A stretch of DNA of 64,000 nucleotides from Leptospira_A sp046736045 (GTDB taxonomy: Bacteria; Spirochaetota; Leptospiria; Leptospirales; Leptospiraceae). The translations under genes and the position numbers were made by a program. The DNA lies in NCBI RefSeq assembly GCF_046736045.1, contig NZ_CP177134.1, positions 496,001 to 560,000 of the forward strand, read 5' to 3'. Positions 16,325-24,953 of this stretch are shown here, one piece after another. Position 1 is the first letter of the stretch, and each line of letters starts with the position of its first letter. The notes beneath the pieces were generated by a model, which worked only from the letters and a program-made list of their open reading frames with translations, made no database searches and had not been told where the DNA came from.

Positions 16325-17356
16325 TTACGATTTGTTGTAGTTATTATTACCGTTTTGTACTTTTGTAAAAATCATTTTACCTGCAGCAGTTTGGATGATG
16401 GAAGTTACGACGACTCGCACTTCTTTTCCAACCAAATGCCCGCCGTTTTCAATCACAACCATAGTACCGTCTTCCAAATAGCCGATTCCCTGGTTTTCGT
16501 CTTTACCTTCTTTGATGACGGAAATCGGAAACTCTTCTCCGGGAAGAACTACCGGTTTCAATGCATTTGCAAGGCTGTTCAAGTTCAATACTCTCACGCC
16601 TTGCAATTCAGCCACCTTATTCAAGTTAAAGTCGTTGGTAACGACTGCACCGCCGGTGTCACGAGCCAATTTGATCAGCTTCGCATCCACTTCGCGAGTA
16701 TCGGAATAATCAGTATAAGTGATCTTTACTTCGATGGAACCTTTGCGTTGCAATTTGTTCAACATTTCCAAACCACGACGTCCGCGTGCTCTTTTGATCG
16801 GATCAGAAGAATCGGAAATAAGTTGGATTTCGCGTAACACGAAGTTAGGAAGGATCAGAGGACCATCTAAGAAATGCGTATCTGCGATGTCCAAAATTCG
16901 ACCATCGATGACTACAGAGGTATCTAGAATTTTTTCCCGGATATGGGAATGGCTACCCTCTTCCAACCCTGGCAGAGAGAAACTCCCGCCTCCACCGCCA
17001 CCAAAAATGGCAAGACCTGGTTTTTTTGCAAATGCGACTCCAGCCTTTACTCCGGTGAGAAAAAACAAAAATACAAAGGCTATGCCAAAGGATTTTAGTC
17101 CGTAATCGGAAAGTAAACTTGCCGGATAAGCTGCAACTGCAACTCCCAGAAGGGAACCTAAGGAACCACAGAGAACTACATCTGCCTTGATTTCAGGGTA
17201 GAGTTTTTTCTCGCCAAACGAAAGAAAGATTCCATAGAGAAGTACCAAACCCGACAGAGAACCAGATAGAATGAGATTCTGTGATTCTGTGTAGAGAAAG
17301 AAAAATGACGCCAAACCGACTGCAATCGAGCCGATGGCTGCAAGGAGGTGTTTCAT
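16325..17356 (-). CDS. PIN/TRAM domain membrane protein, YacL-like
   Basis: This 343-residue protein has three to four N-terminal membrane helices (residues 1-110) and a Gly-rich linker. A PIN-type nuclease domain follows ('ILDTSVVIDGRILDI', 'EVDAKLIKLA', 'VVTNDFNLNKVA'), then a C-terminal TRAM domain ('VVIENGGHLVGKEVRVVVTS'). The acidic residues of the PIN active site are present. Homologs such as Bacillus YacL and Mycobacterium PIN-TRAM proteins are RNA-associated, with an unsettled role. It lies 42 nt downstream of carD, an order also common in Firmicutes and Actinobacteria. Confidence 0.88.
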   Translation of the reverse strand: MKHLLAAIGSIAVGLASFFFLYTESQNLILSGSLSGLVLLYGIFLSFGEKKLYPEIKADVVLCGSLGSLLGVAVAAYPASLLSDYGLKSFGIAFVFLFFLTGVKAGVAFAKKPGLAIFGGGGGGSFSLPGLEEGSHSHIREKILDTSVVIDGRILDIADTHFLDGPLILPNFVLREIQLISDSSDPIKRARGRRGLEMLNKLQRKGSIEVKITYTDYSDTREVDAKLIKLARDTGGAVVTNDFNLNKVAELQGVRVLNLNSLANALKPVVLPGEEFPISVIKEGKDENQGIGYLEDGTMVVIENGGHLVGKEVRVVVTSIIQTAAGKMIFTKVQNGNNNYNKS

Positions 17357-17398
17357 GACTCAAACCTTTTTAGCCAAAATTTGAGCAAATACGGAAGT

Positions 17399-17977
17399 TT
17401 ATTCTAAATCTAGATCATCAATTTCTTTCGGGGGAGGTGGTGGTGCTAGACCTTGCACGGAGGCAGCCAGAACGTCAGAAACAATATTTCCTGCTTCTTC
17501 CTGGGGAACTCCCTTGCTAAGTGCAATCTCCATCTTTACTAAATTATATGCGCTTTCATATAATTTCCTCTCCATTATGGAGAGTTCTTTGCCATAGGCG
17601 CGTTTGTAAAGATTGCGGCAAACATCTGCTACTTCAAATATTGAACCAGACTTAATCTTGTTCATATTGTTTTGGTAACGAACCTTCCAGTCCTCTTCCG
17701 TATCGACTTCATCCTTTTTCAGGAGAATGAGGACTTTTTTGATCTCTTTTTTATCAATGATCGAACGGATACCTACATCGATCGCGCGTTCCACAGGGAT
17801 AGAGACCTTCATCTTGGAACCTTGGATCTCCATGATATAGCAGTCTTTCTTTTTCCCTAGGATCACTTTTTTAGCGACCTCGGTGACTTCACCTACCCCA
17901 TGGATGGGATATACTACATAGTCCCCCACCTTGAATTTAGGCTCTTTTACTTTTTCAGTTAATTTTTTTGTTGCCAA
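17399..17977 (-). CDS. carD: CarD/CdnL family transcription regulator
   Basis: The 192-residue protein starts at a TTG at 17977 (MATKK); there is no nearby in-frame ATG, and the CarD domain begins soon after ('FKVGDYVVYPIHGVGEV'). The N-terminal Tudor-like RNA-polymerase-interaction domain and the helical C-terminal DNA-binding domain ('SGSIFEVADVCRNLYKRAYGKELS') are both recognisable. CarD binds the RNAP beta lobe and stabilises open complexes at housekeeping promoters. It has a Pro/Asp-rich tail. Its own promoter upstream is an almost perfect sigma70 site. Confidence 0.92.
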   Translation of the reverse strand: MATKKLTEKVKEPKFKVGDYVVYPIHGVGEVTEVAKKVILGKKKDCYIMEIQGSKMKVSIPVERAIDVGIRSIIDKKEIKKVLILLKKDEVDTEEDWKVRYQNNMNKIKSGSIFEVADVCRNLYKRAYGKELSIMERKLYESAYNLVKMEIALSKGVPQEEAGNIVSDVLAASVQGLAPPPPPKEIDDLDLE

Positions 17978-18013
17978 GTAAGTATAATAACTTCCGTAAA
18001 TACTCTTGTCCTT

Positions 18014-18042
18014 AGTATAACCCAGAAAAAGGGCGATGTCAA
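18014..18042 (-). promoter_or_regulatory. sigma70-type promoter of carD
   Basis: On the minus strand, TTGACA at 18042-18037 is followed after exactly 17 nt by TATACT at 18019-18014. Transcription would start near 18007, about 30 nt before the carD TTG start codon. Near-consensus boxes and ideal spacing make this one of the strongest promoters in the window. Confidence 0.8.
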
Positions 18043-18061
18043 GGGAACTAATAAAAATAGT

Positions 18062-18700
18062 TCAGAAACGGATTGTTTTTACCAGAGCTTCTGTTTGTGC
18101 ACTTGGAATTCTTGTAGCGATTTTCTCCAAAGCCTCTTTTGCATCTTCCATTCTGTAGAAATAACCTGCGTAAAGTTTACCTGTGGAAGTTCGAAAGATT
18201 CTACCTTGCAAACTTGGCTCGGAAGTCATCAGATGTTTTCCCACTTGTACAGCTTCTTCAGGAGAAAAATTCCCGATTTGTACCATATAATTGATTTGGT
18301 CGTTCTTTGGTGGAAACTTCAAACTGGAAGGGAAAGGAGAAGATTCATTGGAACTTGAGGATTCTTCCCGGGAAACAGTTGCTTCCGATTCTTTAGATTC
18401 AAATGCCTTTCGATCGCTTTTTTCTATTCTTTCCTGTTTGCCCACATTGGAAAAACTTTTCTCTTGGTTCGATTGAAATCCCTTTTCTTTTTGATTCAAT
18501 TGGATTCCCACAACCATTCCGGAAGTGAAAAGTAAAATGGCACCGATCAAAAGCACAAATGCGGATTTGGATTTATTGGATTCCGAAGGAATGGATGAAT
18601 ACGAATGGGAATGTATAGGGGATGAATAACCTTGCGGTGATTCCTGGGAATAAGAGGTGCCAGGGGACCTGAGCCTACGTGAGTAATCTATATTTTGCAT
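18062..18700 (-). CDS. SPOR domain membrane protein
   Basis: This 212-residue type II membrane protein has a cytoplasmic Ser/Pro/Tyr-rich N-terminus and one helix near residues 48-66 ('AFVLLIGAILLFTSGMVVGI'). After a Ser/Glu linker comes a C-terminal SPOR domain (residues about 133-212; 'YMVQIGNFSPEEAVQVGKHL', 'KLYAGYFYRMEDAKEALEKI'). SPOR domains bind denuded glycan strands of septal peptidoglycan, so a division or cell-wall role is likely. It is transcribed upstream of carD on the same strand, but the strong carD promoter lies between them. Confidence 0.85.
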   Translation of the reverse strand: MQNIDYSRRLRSPGTSYSQESPQGYSSPIHSHSYSSIPSESNKSKSAFVLLIGAILLFTSGMVVGIQLNQKEKGFQSNQEKSFSNVGKQERIEKSDRKAFESKESEATVSREESSSSNESSPFPSSLKFPPKNDQINYMVQIGNFSPEEAVQVGKHLMTSEPSLQGRIFRTSTGKLYAGYFYRMEDAKEALEKIATRIPSAQTEALVKTIRF

Positions 18701-18906
18701 GGCTTTCCGAAATCTCTTTTCTTATAGAATCGGCAGATCGAACTTAAAAAACGAATCGTTTTTTTGGGGAGGAAGCCTTCCTTTAGAAGAGTTGATAACA
18801 GCCAGTCCTTTGCTTTCGAGAGAGTAAGGGATTCTCTTACAAAAACGTGAAACTAATTACAATTGGCTAAATTTACTGCTCAAGAACTGCTAACGTGGTG
18901 CATCTC

Positions 18907-20061
18907 TTAATATGTCGCTCCAATGCTATAAATCCGACCGATTTGTGCATCGCTTAACGCAACACCGTAAATCCGCACATCATCGAGAACACCCCGCCAG
19001 TAGTATGCCGTTCCTCCACTTCCCGTCCAGGTTCCAATCGCTAATGATGAAGATATTGTATTAAGTGGTCCCGTTCCGACAAAGGTCGGACTGGCAATAA
19101 AGACTCCATTGGCATAGAGACTCGCCGTAGTGCCTCCGTTAAAGGTAGAACATAAATGCGACCAGGTGTTAGTCGGCATGGTGTAATCGGCATGAGCATC
19201 ATAAGCGCTTCCTATAAAAGAAATTTTTGGCGCACTAGCCTGAGTTGAAATCGCTAAGACAGATGCATTCGCTCCGGTAGTATTGCCATAACGTATTACC
19301 ATATGATGAAAGCCATTTGCGGGCAGCACCGAAGGATTCACCCACGCGCATATAGTTCTCTGACTTGCCCCCATTGGTAATCCGGTATCGGCTGCTGAAA
19401 AATATTGGTTATTGGCGTTGTAAAGATAGCCTCCATTTGCGTCGCCATCCTTGCCGACAGTCAGGACTGGCGACGCCTCAGGAGAACCTAAGGAAATAAC
19501 CACTGATCCTGAATTCACCAAAGAACCATTGGTAAAATCATATTGCACCAATGGCTGAAGAGGCACAGTAACAGTAATTGATATCGCTGTCTGCCCGCTT
19601 CCGTGATCATTTGCCGCTGTGATGATATGAGTCGTCGCACTTTGCGTCCCGGTCGGTGTTCCGCTGATCACACAAGTTGTATTGTCGATCGAAACCCCCG
19701 AAGGTAGCGAAGGATTTGAAGAACAGGACGTCACCAAACCTGACACAACCGGTGTGATGGCAACTATTGGAAAATTTTGCAAAAAAGTATATGAACTTAC
19801 CGTATAACTTAAAGCAGGTTTTAAACCGCCATTCTTTTCGGATGGATGATCTGCCCTATTGGGATTACAGTAGGCACCTTTTAGCAAACAACTCAACACT
19901 TGCGTTTCATAAAATTCACGGCTGTCAAAATCTCCCGAATTACCGAAATGCAAGGGTTGGCAGAAGGCAATCGGATACAACAAGGTAACTAGAAATAATA
20001 ACCTAATCTCTCTGAACCACCCCCAAGATCGGCAAAATCGAAATATTCGAATTTTCTCCAT
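18907..20061 (-). CDS. lipoprotein with Ig-like and LamG domains (copy 1)
   Basis: This 384-residue protein has a long basic N-terminus and a signal peptide ending 'LLYPIAFC', with a probable lipidated Cys. The segment after it ('SGDFDSREFYETQVLSCLL') resembles the neighbouring copy. A putative Ig domain follows ('SNPSLPSGVSIDNTTCVISGTPTG'), then a C-terminal concanavalin-A-like LamG fold ('RTICAWVNPS', 'HLCSTFNGGTTASLYANGVF', 'GVLDDVRIYGVALSDAQIGRI'). LamG domains often bind glycans or host proteins. It is a paralog of the 20350-21489 gene and shares its upstream motif. Confidence 0.8.
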   Translation of the reverse strand: MEKIRIFRFCRSWGWFREIRLLFLVTLLYPIAFCQPLHFGNSGDFDSREFYETQVLSCLLKGAYCNPNRADHPSEKNGGLKPALSYTVSSYTFLQNFPIVAITPVVSGLVTSCSSNPSLPSGVSIDNTTCVISGTPTGTQSATTHIITAANDHGSGQTAISITVTVPLQPLVQYDFTNGSLVNSGSVVISLGSPEASPVLTVGKDGDANGGYLYNANNQYFSAADTGLPMGASQRTICAWVNPSVLPANGFHHMVIRYGNTTGANASVLAISTQASAPKISFIGSAYDAHADYTMPTNTWSHLCSTFNGGTTASLYANGVFIASPTFVGTGPLNTISSSLAIGTWTGSGGTAYYWRGVLDDVRIYGVALSDAQIGRIYSIGATY

Positions 20062-20092
20062 AATGGCGGAGTATAACCGAAATAGAAAGAAT

Positions 20093-20126
20093 GGTCGTTC
20101 CGAAATATATTTCCGAACTCTTTTTA
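20093..20126 (-). promoter_or_regulatory. conserved upstream element of LamG copy 1
   Basis: The stretch GGTCG..CCGAAATATATTTC..GAACTCTTTTTA is repeated, with few changes, upstream of the paralogous gene at 21520-21554. In both cases it lies 31-32 nt before the ATG. It contains a near-palindrome around TTC.GAAATATATTTC.GAA and an AT-rich core that could be a -10. It is a promoter or operator candidate. Confidence 0.5.
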
Positions 20127-20188
20127 CAAATGTGCCTTGCGATTAGAATAAAAGCCAAGTGACATAATCTGTCGGGATGATCCCAAAG

Positions 20189-20213
20189 CCCCCTCCCTCT
20201 TTAGGGTTGGGGG
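20189..20213. other. C/G-rich hairpin between the LamG paralogs
   Basis: CCCCC-T-CCC, a 6-nt loop, then GGG-TT-GGGGG forms a strong hairpin with a small internal loop. It resembles the hairpin after polA at 62773-62794. There is no T-run on either strand, so it is a weak terminator candidate, or it may be a short dispersed palindromic element. The rest of 20127-20349 shows nothing else. Confidence 0.4.
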
Positions 20214-20349
20214 GAGTGGCTCGTGGGCTTGCAACAAACCACCTAACATAGATTTGTGATTTCTACCACTATTATCTCCACTTTCCCAAAAATTCTTCCG
20301 AAAAGTTCGTCTTTTTGCCTTATCGAAATAAAAGACTGTAGCAGAATGA

Positions 20350-21489
20350 TTAGGGAAGACTCATTAAAGTCGAAATATCTGCCGCACTCAGTTGGCGTCC
20401 TCGGAAAAACCAGATATCATCCATCCTTCCCGTAAAAAAACCGACGGGGTAAGCATAACCGATATTGAGCGGTGCCCCGGCCCACCATTGGTTCGACGAA
20501 GTACCTGTGGTACATCCAGCAAAAGAACCAAAGTTTGAGGTAGCTCCTACATTCACTCCATTGACCCAAACATTTCCCTGACGAGTGGCTCCATTATGAA
20601 CGTAAACAATATGAGTCCATACGTTTGCGGATACAACGGTTGAGGAACTCCCTGAGATACCATCCATATTATTTCCACTGGCAACCCAAAATGCTTTAAA
20701 AGCGACACGCCCTGTTGCATCCAATTCAAATGTGATCCCAGGATTAGAACCCGGAGCTTGTTGGTACCCCATGATTTTGTTATTCGAAGCAACACCCGCA
20801 GAAACCCATAAGGCAATGGCAAAATCCTCGTGACAAAGAGGAGCAAAGTCGCTTCCAAACAATTGATTCGATCCGTTGAAGGATGCAACATCACTCGGTA
20901 TGTTGGAGCGACCAGAGGCATAAGACGGTCCCGACGTAGCGGGCCAAATTCCACCGGGGAAATATCCATGATGAGAGTTTCCGCTCCTATCATTGATGTC
21001 TCCATCGAGAGGATACCACGCATAAAGACTGGAGGAAAGCGCGGCAGGGATTTGGAAACTATTCACGGAAATTTCAATGTTTGCCTGTATCGAACTAGAA
21101 TCGGAACTATTTGCGATAATGGTGTATGACTTCTTCGGCTGTGAGGCAAGTGGCTTACCACTGATCTTACATTGACCATCAATGGAAAGCCCACTAGGTA
21201 AGGAAGGATTGGAAACGCAAGATACGACTTCTACCGTAAGAGATGGGGTCAAGGGAGTTATCGAAACTTTTTGAACGAAAGTATACGGGCTTCCCGTATA
21301 ACTTATGTTCTTTATAGAATCACCGCAGCGTCTTTCCAGGAAACATTGTAAAATTTTAGTTTGATTGAATGATTTGCTTTCATGATCCCCCGTATTATTA
21401 AACACAGGCTGACAATAAAATGACAAACATAAAGCGAATGCGAATTGAATATACCTCAGCAAATCAAAAAATCGAATATGGCTCTCCAT
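20350..21489 (-). CDS. lipoprotein with Ig-like and LamG domains (copy 2)
   Basis: The 379-residue protein has a lipoprotein-type signal peptide ending 'LCLSFYC' and then 'CQPVFNNTGDHESKSFNQTK', similar to copy 1. An Ig-like module follows ('SNPSLPSGLSIDGQCKISGKPL'). The C-terminal LamG fold shows 'YAWYPLDGDINDRSGNSHHG', 'FAIALWVSAG' and 'GRMDDIWFFRGRQLSAADI'. Probably anchored in the outer membrane with the LamG domain exposed. The upstream 70 bp, as well as the coding region, matches copy 1, indicating tandem duplication of the whole transcription unit followed by divergence. Confidence 0.8.
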   Translation of the reverse strand: MESHIRFFDLLRYIQFAFALCLSFYCQPVFNNTGDHESKSFNQTKILQCFLERRCGDSIKNISYTGSPYTFVQKVSITPLTPSLTVEVVSCVSNPSLPSGLSIDGQCKISGKPLASQPKKSYTIIANSSDSSSIQANIEISVNSFQIPAALSSSLYAWYPLDGDINDRSGNSHHGYFPGGIWPATSGPSYASGRSNIPSDVASFNGSNQLFGSDFAPLCHEDFAIALWVSAGVASNNKIMGYQQAPGSNPGITFELDATGRVAFKAFWVASGNNMDGISGSSSTVVSANVWTHIVYVHNGATRQGNVWVNGVNVGATSNFGSFAGCTTGTSSNQWWAGAPLNIGYAYPVGFFTGRMDDIWFFRGRQLSAADISTLMSLP

Positions 21490-21519
21490 AAGTGCAAAGC
21501 ATATCAGAAAAAAAAGACT

Positions 21520-21554
21520 GGTCGTCCGAGACTATATTTCAGGACTCTTTTTTA
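21520..21554 (-). promoter_or_regulatory. conserved upstream element of LamG copy 2
   Basis: GGTCG-TCCGAGACTATATTTC.GGACTCTTTTTTA matches the element upstream of copy 1, at the same distance (31 nt) from the ATG. A TATAGT/TATATT core on the minus strand could act as a -10. The duplicated element suggests shared control of the two lipoproteins. Confidence 0.5.
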
Positions 21555-21599
21555 GAATTAAACTTGTAAGTTGTCAAAAAAAATGAAATGTGATTCAAA

Positions 21600-23171
21600 A
21601 TGAAACCGGTTCGATTGTTGTTCTTTGCGTTTATCCTGTCTACCGGGCTTGCCTGTTCCGGTCAGGATAAAAATAGAACCAACATTACGAATCGATTTGA
21701 ATCCTTTCGTGATCCCACTGGAAACATGACACTTGCGGAAGTGGAGAAACAAACATCTTGGCAAGCCATCCAAAAAAATTCTCTCTCTTTCCATTTTACA
21801 AAAGACATCATCTGGCTGAGAGCCTCGGTAGGCGACTCTTCCTTTTTACCGGAAAGAATTCTATCTTTGGAATGGAAGGCGTTCGATAGAGCTACTTTAT
21901 ATTTACCGGACGGAACCTCCTACCTATCTCTGCAAACGGGGGACTCTTTTCCGAAATCTACTTGGGCAGTTCCGGAAGCACTCGATCCAAGCTTTAGAAT
22001 TCCTAACATCAAATTCAAAAAGAAAAGTTATCTCTACCTTCGCCTTGAATCCAAGTCACTCATCTCTTTTCCCATCTACTCTATGGATGAGAATGCATTT
22101 TATCACAAAATCGTTTTGGAGACTGCAGTGATCTGGCTCATTTTGGGATTTTGTGCGGTTATGTTCGTGATCAGTCTGTTTTATCTGATCGCATTTCGGC
22201 TTTATGAGTTTTTTTATTATGCGGTTTATGTTCTAACAACGACTTTGTGGTACAACACTCAATTCGGAAATTCCTTTCACACTCTTTGGCCTAATTCGAC
22301 ATGGTGGCAAAGCAGATCGAATCTATTCTTTTTGGCCTTAGGGATCGCTGCATCCTTTCAGTTTGTAAGATTGTTCTTAAATACGAAACAAAGAACTCCA
22401 TGGATTGATCGGTTGCTATTGCTTTTAGCAACCATTGGATTTATTTCCTCTTTTTGTATTCTGTTCACTCAAACGAATGCATTCTTTTCCAGGGTAATCA
22501 ATTTGATTTATTTAATATCGATTCCGATGATTCTCATCACAGGAATTCGAATCTATTTTACGGGAGAAAAAAGAATTCAATTCTTCCTACTCTGTTGGGG
22601 GACCTATCTTTGTGCCGGATACAGCTCCATTTTTTATTATCTGGGAATCATCCCCTATTCTCTTCCGGTTCTATACGGATCGATGTTCATCTTCCCCATA
22701 GATCTGTTCTTTTTATTATTCAATCTTCTTCAGAAATATAAAGATTTAGCCAGTGAAAGAAACGAAATATTACAAAGACTTCTTACGTTAAACAATTCCA
22801 AAGATGCGCGTTATACGAAGTCCAAATTAGATTCGGTTAATACGAACGAGTTTTTGGTTCGGCTAGAAAAATGGATGCAGCAATCAAAACCTTATCTGGA
22901 TGAAAAACTGGATCTCGAAAAAACTTCCCTCGCCATCGGACTGAATGTCCAACAGACTTCCGAACTCATTAATTCAAAAATAGGAATGAGCTTTCGCGGA
23001 TATTTGAATTCGTATCGAATTGAAGATGCGAAAAAGATTCTGAAAAACCAACGGGATTTGTCAGTGATATCCATCGCTTTTGCAACCGGATTCGGCTCCA
23101 AGTCGGCATTCAACGAAGAATTTAAAAAATCAGTCGGAATGACGCCGATTGAGTATAGAAAGGAACGCTAA
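21600..23171 (+). CDS. 7TMR-DISM membrane receptor fused to an AraC-type DNA-binding domain
   Basis: This 523-residue protein starts with a lipoprotein-like signal peptide (MKPVRLLFFAFILSTGLAC). The exported sensory part (about 25-165) has the 7TMR-DISMED2 pattern ('IIWLRASVGDSS', 'ATLYLPDG'). Seven membrane helices follow at about 170-385, then a short coiled coil ('KYKDLASERNEILQRL'). The C-terminal helix-turn-helix pair of AraC/XylS regulators occupies about 415-523 ('IEDAKKILKN', 'SVISIAFATGFGSKSAFNEEFKKSVGMTPIEYR'). It probably senses an envelope ligand and binds DNA while still in the membrane. It is divergent from the LamG lipoproteins, its possible targets. Confidence 0.85.
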   Translation: MKPVRLLFFAFILSTGLACSGQDKNRTNITNRFESFRDPTGNMTLAEVEKQTSWQAIQKNSLSFHFTKDIIWLRASVGDSSFLPERILSLEWKAFDRATLYLPDGTSYLSLQTGDSFPKSTWAVPEALDPSFRIPNIKFKKKSYLYLRLESKSLISFPIYSMDENAFYHKIVLETAVIWLILGFCAVMFVISLFYLIAFRLYEFFYYAVYVLTTTLWYNTQFGNSFHTLWPNSTWWQSRSNLFFLALGIAASFQFVRLFLNTKQRTPWIDRLLLLLATIGFISSFCILFTQTNAFFSRVINLIYLISIPMILITGIRIYFTGEKRIQFFLLCWGTYLCAGYSSIFYYLGIIPYSLPVLYGSMFIFPIDLFFLLFNLLQKYKDLASERNEILQRLLTLNNSKDARYTKSKLDSVNTNEFLVRLEKWMQQSKPYLDEKLDLEKTSLAIGLNVQQTSELINSKIGMSFRGYLNSYRIEDAKKILKNQRDLSVISIAFATGFGSKSAFNEEFKKSVGMTPIEYRKER

Positions 23172-23175
23172 AGAA

Positions 23176-23982
23176 TCAAACCTTTTCGAATTTTTCCAAC
23201 ATCGGGAAATGACCGTCTTTATTTTGTTTTGCGGTATTGTATCCGGGATAGATTTTGTATAATTTGAGATAAAAGTGTTTTTCCAAAGTTCCGTTCAAAT
23301 GGGCAACTCCAGAATCTTTTGTATAAAAATGAAATTCAAAATATCCTCCGGGAAATTTTAAATCCTCCGTTAAAGTTTTTCCCAAACGAAACCGGATCGG
23401 TTCATTCGGTTCAATGAAATCAAAGTTGATATGATCTTCTTCGTTTTCTTCTTTTTGAATGGTAAATCGTTCCCTTGCTCCCATCTCCTTGATTTCCTTT
23501 GAACCCGGTAAAAGAATCAGAACTTTGCCTTCCCTTCTGAATTCCAAGTTATAGGAGGTTCCTCTTTTTCGGATAATTATAGTTAAATGGTAATCGGTAA
23601 TTTCGGTGGAATGTGTTTTGATCGTTCCTTCCGTTTGTCCCACTAAGATTGTTTTTTCGGAAGAAAGTCCCGAAACAACAAACTTGAATTTCAAGCCGGT
23701 ATTGAGTAATTCATTCGGCTCAGGAAAATGTGCGCCTTCGGGAAGAGTTTGCGTAATCGTATTGATATCCGCTAAAGTATTTTTTTCTCTGGAACCGGGT
23801 CTTATCAGGCTGTGGTTTTTACGTAACTTTAAAATGGTTAGTCGTTGCATCAAAGACACCAGGGCAAGTAACACTACAAAAAATACTAAAAGGAAAACCC
23901 AAGTCTCATAAGCATTTGCTTTGTCTTCCAGAGCTTTGATTTGTTCTATAGAATATGGATTGATTAGCTGTAGAAAAATCAT
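23176..23982 (-). CDS. single-pass membrane protein of unknown function
   Basis: The protein has about 268 residues from the ATG at 23982, which has a GGGG-type ribosome binding site; a TTG at 23994 is less likely. One membrane helix is near residues 28-46 ('WVFLLVFFVVLLALVSL'). The rest is a soluble beta-rich region with paired motifs such as 'LKFKFVVSGLSSEKTILVG' and 'PNEPIRFRLGKTL', reminiscent of PilZ-like or Ig-like folds, but I cannot assign a family. It is convergent with the 7TM-AraC gene, 4 nt apart. Confidence 0.7.
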   Translation of the reverse strand: MIFLQLINPYSIEQIKALEDKANAYETWVFLLVFFVVLLALVSLMQRLTILKLRKNHSLIRPGSREKNTLADINTITQTLPEGAHFPEPNELLNTGLKFKFVVSGLSSEKTILVGQTEGTIKTHSTEITDYHLTIIIRKRGTSYNLEFRREGKVLILLPGSKEIKEMGARERFTIQKEENEEDHINFDFIEPNEPIRFRLGKTLTEDLKFPGGYFEFHFYTKDSGVAHLNGTLEKHFYLKLYKIYPGYNTAKQNKDGHFPMLEKFEKV

Positions 23983-24101
23983 TATATACCCCAAACAAGT
24001 AGGTGCATATAATTATCATCGGCTTGCGCATTCGGAAAAAAAACCACTCTCCGGGGAAAAGAGATCGACTTGGTATCCGACTCTAATCCAATTTCTCAGT
24101 A

Positions 24102-24953
24102 ATGTTTTCTTCTTTTAAGTATCCGTTTCTTATTCTTATATCGATCGGTTTCCTCTCCCCCCTTCTCTCCCAAGGCCATTGGGACGGAATTCTTCCTGAA
24201 AAAAAAGAAAACACGGTCTACAAGGTATTTGCAGAAAATGTGAATATTCGAAAAGAGCCGAATTTGAAAGCGGATGTGGTAACGAAGCTCCAACCGGGAA
24301 ACTCAGTAAAAGTACTAAAAAAAACAACGACTGTGCTCACGCAGGGAAAAGTAAAAGAGTATTGGTATAAAATAAAGACAGGTAAAGAAGAAGGTTATGT
24401 TTGGGGAGGACTTCTTTCCGACTATCACCTTACATTGGGTAAACATGAGATCTTGGTTCGAAACTTAGGTGTTCTTGCGCAAGCTATAGAAATCAAAGCT
24501 CTGTCGGATTCAAAATTGGTATCCGAATTAAAATTGAATCCGGGGCCTGTGAGCAATGAAGCCTGGAAATACAAAGTTTATCCTGCAAATTCCTTCAAAC
24601 CTGCTCCGGGCGAGATTTTCGGTCTTCATTATTTAGTATATTCTGAAATAGAATATGGTTATCCCGAGGAAACATTTATTACTTTAAAAGATGGAAATCT
24701 GACATCTCATTTTTCAAGAATACCCGGAATGTGTGATCCGCCGTCTTGCGCGGAATCCTGGCTGCTTTTTCCGGAAGATGTTCTGGCGGCAAACAAGGAA
24801 ATAGGAAGAAAGGCGTATAAGGGAAAACCAAATACTATCTTGGAAATCTCAAGACATTATGACTTGGACGATAGTTCCGCCCAAGAGTATTTCGAAAGCG
24901 AATATATCTGGAATGGAAAAATATTTAAAGCAAAGGAACAAGAATCAAAATGA
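24102..24953 (+). CDS. exported SH3b domain protein
   Basis: This 283-residue protein has a signal peptide (residues 1-23, ending 'SPLLSQG'). A bacterial SH3 domain lies at about 40-105 ('VFAENVNIRKEPNLKADVVTKLQPGNSVKVL' and 'YWYKIKTGKEEGYVWGGLL'). The C-terminal 170 residues have no recognised domain but contain paired cysteines ('MCDPPSCAESW'). Bacterial SH3 domains bind cell-wall peptides or proteins. The stop overlaps the ATG of the phospholipase-like gene by 4 nt (ATGA), so the two are translationally coupled. Confidence 0.78.
   Translation: MFSSFKYPFLILISIGFLSPLLSQGHWDGILPEKKENTVYKVFAENVNIRKEPNLKADVVTKLQPGNSVKVLKKTTTVLTQGKVKEYWYKIKTGKEEGYVWGGLLSDYHLTLGKHEILVRNLGVLAQAIEIKALSDSKLVSELKLNPGPVSNEAWKYKVYPANSFKPAPGEIFGLHYLVYSEIEYGYPEETFITLKDGNLTSHFSRIPGMCDPPSCAESWLLFPEDVLAANKEIGRKAYKGKPNTILEISRHYDLDDSSAQEYFESEYIWNGKIFKAKEQESK

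Noticed and set aside
18819..18835. GTAAG/CTTAC hairpin after LamG copy 1 as a terminator
   Set aside because: The stem is only 5-6 bp, no T-run follows on the relevant strand, and it lies about 70 nt after the stop.
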